Assembly: GCF_017301735.1 (NCBI RefSeq)
Contig: NZ_CP071090.1
Location: forward strand, 9,972,001-10,036,000
Reading direction: 5' to 3'
DNA length: 64,000 nucleotides
Source: Pyxidicoccus parkwaysis
GTDB lineage: Bacteria > Myxococcota > Myxococcia > Myxococcales > Myxococcaceae
Shown here: piece after piece, positions 60,829-64,000 of the stretch
How the letters are laid out: every line of letters starts with the position of its first letter
Numbering within the stretch: the first letter of the stretch is position 1
The notes under the pieces: model-generated
Databases searched by the model: none
Told to the model about the DNA's origin: nothing
The model's input: only the letters and a program-made list of their open reading frames with translations
Program-made: the position numbers and the translations under genes

Positions 60829-60993
60829 GCGGCCTCCGAGCCGTTCAATGACATGCCGAGTAACGCGCTCCCGTCTGTCATCCTCAAGTTGAAACCTGCT
60901 CCGTGTGCCGGGAAGTGCGTCTCAATGCGGCAACGGAGTCCGACCGCGAACGGCTCCGACGGATGGATTGACCGCCGAATGGGCTCCCCCGAG

Positions 60994-62436
60994 CTATGGG
61001 GCGTCGCTCCCGGAGCGCTTCGTGGGACCTGAAGTGGGAGGGCGCGCCGGCAGGAAGACAGGGCCGTAACACGCGTCTTTGTACACGTAATAGTTGTAGC
61101 TCGCGTCACAGTCCTTCAGGCCGACGGCCAGCTTCGTCCAGCACCCACCGTTGATGGGAATCATCGCCCTGCCAGGACAGCGGCCAGCAGCGTCTGCCCG
61201 TTTCTGTCCTGGGAGGGGCTTGGGTGGAATGTCCACGGAGATGGTCGACCACGCGGACGGTGCCCGAGCGAAAGGCGTCTGGGCTGTCAATGCGGTGTCT
61301 CCAACGGCCACAGTGCCGCCATCCTTTGAATCCTCGGCTGCTGACGCGTGTGCCTGCTGGGCCCTCTCACCGGGATGCGCGCTCAGCAGCCACCCCGCGC
61401 CCATCGCCACGGCGCCTCCCAGACTGGCTGCGGTGAGCAAAGCCCCTGCGGTGAGCCCTCGCCTCCGATGCATGACGGGCTGCGCGGCGCCCCTTGCATC
61501 CACGGGCTCGGATTCCTCCTGGGCGAAGAGCGGCACATCCGCCTCCGGCCCCGCTCTACTCACGGCCTGCTCCAACGCCTCGGCCAATTCGCGGGCACTG
61601 CCCCGCGTCTCGGGGTGCACGGAGAGCATCCTGGAAACGAGCTCGCTCAACTCCGCGCAGCAGCAGACGTTGACGGCACGTGGAGGCCATGGCCCCGTCC
61701 CCTCCGGGCTCCAGATGTGAGCCACCTCGTCCAGCAGCGCTGGCGGAGGAGGGTATTCGCCAGTCACCAGCCGGTACGCGGTCATCCCCAGTGCGAAGAC
61801 ATCATCCCCGGGTCCGGGAGCATAGGGCGTGTCCGACGGATGAAAGGGGAATCGAATGGAGCGCCACGCCTCGGGTGAACGGTAGGGCCCCGTCCCGGGA
61901 GGAAACGGCGGCGACGTCAGCGTGGCGGCTCCCACGTAATGCCCGGAGCCGAAGTCGGTCAGGAAGACCCGGCCGTCCGCGGCGCTCACGAGCACATTGT
62001 CTCCCTTCACATCTCTGTGGACCCCACCCGCTGCATGCGTGGCCGCCAGTGCCCGCGCGAGGCTCGCAAGAGCGCGGAGTACCTGCCGCGACGTAGGCCG
62101 TTGCACGCGCGCCCATTCATACAGAGACACGCCCTCGACCCACTCCATCGCGAGATAGCGGTGGGGGATGTCTCCCGGCTGCGACCAGCTCCCATGGTCC
62201 ACGAGGCGCGGGACACTCGGGTGCCGGAGACGGGAGAGCAGCTCTATCTCTCGCGCGAAGCGTTCATCGCCGGGGTACAGGGCCAGCTTGAGCGCCACGG
62301 GCCCGAGGACTCCCTCCACCCCGAAGGCGCGATAGACGGCGCCATAGGCTCCACAGCCTCGCCGCTCCAGCACACGCCATGGCCCCACCCGCGTACCCGG
62401 GGGCAAACGGGCCGGATGCAGTGGGCCAGGCTCCAT
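60994..62436 (-). CDS. Hanks-type serine/threonine protein kinase
   Basis: A 480-residue membrane-anchored kinase. The kinase domain covers about 15-280 with GCGAYGAVYRAF (Gly loop), VALKLALYPG (Lys), GGVHRDVKGDNVL (HRD and catalytic Asp), LTDFGSGHYVG (DFG) and YRSPEAW. A single helix (LLTAASLGGAVAMGAGWLLS) near 350 separates it from an extracytoplasmic domain with four cysteines (RCPGRAMIPINGGCWTKL, DCDASYNYYVYKDACYG). This layout is frequent in myxobacteria. Start at 62436 (MEPGPLHPARLPPG); a frame extension to 62502 is less likely. Confidence 0.88.
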   Translation of the reverse strand: MEPGPLHPARLPPGTRVGPWRVLERRGCGAYGAVYRAFGVEGVLGPVALKLALYPGDERFAREIELLSRLRHPSVPRLVDHGSWSQPGDIPHRYLAMEWVEGVSLYEWARVQRPTSRQVLRALASLARALAATHAAGGVHRDVKGDNVLVSAADGRVFLTDFGSGHYVGAATLTSPPFPPGTGPYRSPEAWRSIRFPFHPSDTPYAPGPGDDVFALGMTAYRLVTGEYPPPPALLDEVAHIWSPEGTGPWPPRAVNVCCCAELSELVSRMLSVHPETRGSARELAEALEQAVSRAGPEADVPLFAQEESEPVDARGAAQPVMHRRRGLTAGALLTAASLGGAVAMGAGWLLSAHPGERAQQAHASAAEDSKDGGTVAVGDTALTAQTPFARAPSAWSTISVDIPPKPLPGQKRADAAGRCPGRAMIPINGGCWTKLAVGLKDCDASYNYYVYKDACYGPVFLPARPPTSGPTKRSGSDAP

Positions 62437-62612
62437 GGAGTGCTCCGCAAGGCGGGAGTGGATTCGCTGCGCGCGCGGCGAGCCTACTCCCCACATCAGC
62501 ACGTGTCAGCGCAATCTCCAGGGTGGGTCTCTACAATCACCTCTCCTGTCTCAGAGGAGATGCGTTCCCCGGAGTCATTCCATCCGTGAGGCATTGAGGC
62601 GCGGATGGCGCC

Positions 62613-63560
62613 TCAGCTCCCATGCACCACGCGCAGGAGGCCGCGAGGCGGAGGCGCCGCAGAGGCCGCCGCCAGCAACTCCGGCGCGGGCCACGCATTG
62701 CGCGGACGCGCCTCCGCGATGAAGTCCACCGAGGGCTTCACCACCTCCGGCGCATACAGGATGCGGTGATGCCCCAGCCCCTCCGTGCGCGTCAGCTTCG
62801 CGCCCGGCCACGCGCGCGCAATCGCCTCACCCGAAGCGAATGGCACCTCCCTGTCCCCCACGTCGTGGAAGATGCGCAGCGGCACCTTCAGGAACGGCAC
62901 GAACGTGGGCAGCGCCAGGTCGCGCAGCGACACGTCGAACCGCTCCTCCATCCGCTCCGCCATCCGCCGCTTCACTCCGTCCGTCAGCCCCACCGTCCTC
63001 GCGAAGTCCTCCAGCCCCCAGCGCGGGTCCGCCGGCGGAGAGATGAACACCGCGCGCTCCACCTTCAGCCCGTCCCGCATCGCCACCGCCGTGGCCGCCG
63101 CGCCAAACGAGTGCGCCACCACCGCGTACGGCCCGCCCGTCGCACGCCCCACCCACGCCACCATGTCCGCCATCTCCGGCAGCGAGCTCCGACTCCCCGT
63201 CGACACCCCGTGCCCCGGCGCGTCGTACGTCACCACCGAGAAGCCCGCCTCCACCAGCGGCGCCACGAAGGCCGTGAGCTGCCCGCCATAACCACTCCAC
63301 CCGTGCACCAACAACACGCGCGGCCCCTCGCCCCAGCTCCACACCGCCACCTTCTCCCCGCCCAGCTTCAGCACCCGCTGCTGCCCCTTCGCCAGCACCG
63401 CCTCCGCCGTGCGCGAGCGCTTCGGCCGCCGCGGCGTGAAGAACAGCTTCTCCGCCCACGCCGTCGCCGCCCACGGCGCCACCGCCCCCAGCCCCTTCGA
63501 CGTCGCCCTCACGCCCCACAGCGCCATTTTCATCCGAACGTTCGTGCTATTTTCTGCCAT
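62613..63560 (-). CDS. Alpha/beta hydrolase
   Basis: A 315-residue serine hydrolase. The oxyanion motif is LLVHGWSGYGG at 83-93, the nucleophile S151 in VVAHSFGAAATAV, acid Asp near 255 (FHDVGDREVPF) and His in GLGHHRIL. There is no signal peptide. AGGAGG lies 8 bases before the ATG at 63560; an internal ATG at 63533 is another option. It is directly downstream (41 bp) of a TetR-type regulator gene on the same strand, and a palindrome CGAACGTTCG at 63535-63544 sits near its start. Confidence 0.85.
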   Translation of the reverse strand: MAENSTNVRMKMALWGVRATSKGLGAVAPWAATAWAEKLFFTPRRPKRSRTAEAVLAKGQQRVLKLGGEKVAVWSWGEGPRVLLVHGWSGYGGQLTAFVAPLVEAGFSVVTYDAPGHGVSTGSRSSLPEMADMVAWVGRATGGPYAVVAHSFGAAATAVAMRDGLKVERAVFISPPADPRWGLEDFARTVGLTDGVKRRMAERMEERFDVSLRDLALPTFVPFLKVPLRIFHDVGDREVPFASGEAIARAWPGAKLTRTEGLGHHRILYAPEVVKPSVDFIAEARPRNAWPAPELLAAASAAPPPRGLLRVVHGS

Positions 63561-63601
63561 GAAGAGGTCCTCCTCGAAGGACACGGGATGCAGTCAGGAA
63601 G

Positions 63602-64000
63602 TCAGTGCGTGGGGTTGCGGGCGGCGGCGAGCAGCGCCTCGAAGGCGCGCTGGGCCCGGGCTTCGGCCTTCGGGTCTCGCATCAGCCGCTGCGCGTGGTG
63701 GTAGCCCAGCATGGCCGCGTACTCGTCGTGGGCGAACTGCTCCACGTCCACGTCCTTGCGGAAGTGTCCCTCCGCCACGGCGATGCGCGCGGCCTGCGCG
63801 AGACAGTCCAGCCAGTCCCGCTGGCTCTGCACCAGCGCGTCCCGCGCGGGGCCTTCCGCGTCGTCCAATTCCGTCGCCGCCGCCACGAAGATGCAGCCGC
63901 CGTCGAGGAGCTTGTTCCTGTCCCACGCGAGCCAGCCCTCGAAGAGGGCACGCACGCGAGGCTCGCCCCGGGGCCGCGCGAGGGCCGGGCGGATGACCCG
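63602..64000 (-). CDS. TetR-family regulator, C-terminal part (window edge)
   Basis: The frame is open to the right edge and covers the last 132 codons. The sequence resembles the ligand-binding C-terminal half of TetR regulators: GCIFVAAATELDDAEGPARD, QSQRDWLDCLAQAARIAVAE, GHFRKDVDVEQFAHDEYAAM and LGYHHAQRLMRDPKAEARAQ, ending in NPTH. The N-terminal helix-turn-helix lies beyond the window. It probably controls itself and the alpha/beta hydrolase gene 41 bp downstream. Confidence 0.82.
   Translation of the reverse strand, partial: RVIRPALARPRGEPRVRALFEGWLAWDRNKLLDGGCIFVAAATELDDAEGPARDALVQSQRDWLDCLAQAARIAVAEGHFRKDVDVEQFAHDEYAAMLGYHHAQRLMRDPKAEARAQRAFEALLAAARNPTH

Overview
The window is a high-GC stretch of a myxobacterial chromosome, most likely Myxococcaceae (Myxococcus, Corallococcus or Pyxidicoccus type). 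The assignment rests on families largely confined to these bacteria: a DUF2378 protein, a DUF2381 remnant, and a SitA/SitI lipoprotein-toxin and double-CXXCG immunity pair. Many lipoproteins, sensor kinases, an FHA enhancer-binding protein and an Hanks-type kinase fit the same picture. Assignments come from reading motifs and translations; no database search was possible.

Layout. 1-3254: lipoprotein maturation (lgt plus two tandem lspA genes) next to an unknown coiled-coil protein. 3376-8600: a DUF1279 membrane protein, a repeat-rich phosphodiesterase lipoprotein, a Mut7-C protein, signal peptidase I and a decayed DUF2381 locus. 8788-14186: a kelch lipoprotein convergent with ileS. 14222-18998: a TadE/TadG pseudopilin operon with two small secreted proteins. 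19324-26984: FHA-sigma54 regulator, RimK ligase, DsbA-like protein, membrane and surface lipoproteins. 27174-35413: PAS histidine kinase, TolB-like lipoprotein, cell-wall amidase, metallophosphoesterase, DUF2378 protein and a FabZ-like hot-dog protein.

35792-39920 is the most unusual region. A Septu-type defence pair (AAA ATPase PtuA and HNH nuclease PtuB, overlapping by 4 bp) is followed on the same strand, 69 bp after ptuB, by four tandem tRNA-like elements about 130 bp apart. Each has a cloverleaf with compensated anticodon-stem changes, odd anticodons (GCU, AUC, CAU, GCU), no encoded CCA, and an acceptor helix that extends another 8-9 bp into the flanks with covarying pairs. An atypical SDR protein lies downstream. 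Because a retron-associated PtuAB is known to cut tRNA, a functional link is a reasonable hypothesis, but it is inference.

39982-49702: potassium transporter kup, a GAF/PAS histidine kinase, an S9 peptidase, and a hipBA module with three operator-like repeats. 49951-64000: desaturase, two tandem paralogous barrel-like proteins, a lipoprotein, an ABC ATPase with an ABC-2 permease/M1-peptidase fusion, a VOC protein, the SitA6/SitI6 pair, a cysteine hydrolase, a Ser/Thr kinase, and an alpha/beta hydrolase behind a truncated TetR regulator. Convergent gene pairs are often separated by strong GC-rich hairpins.
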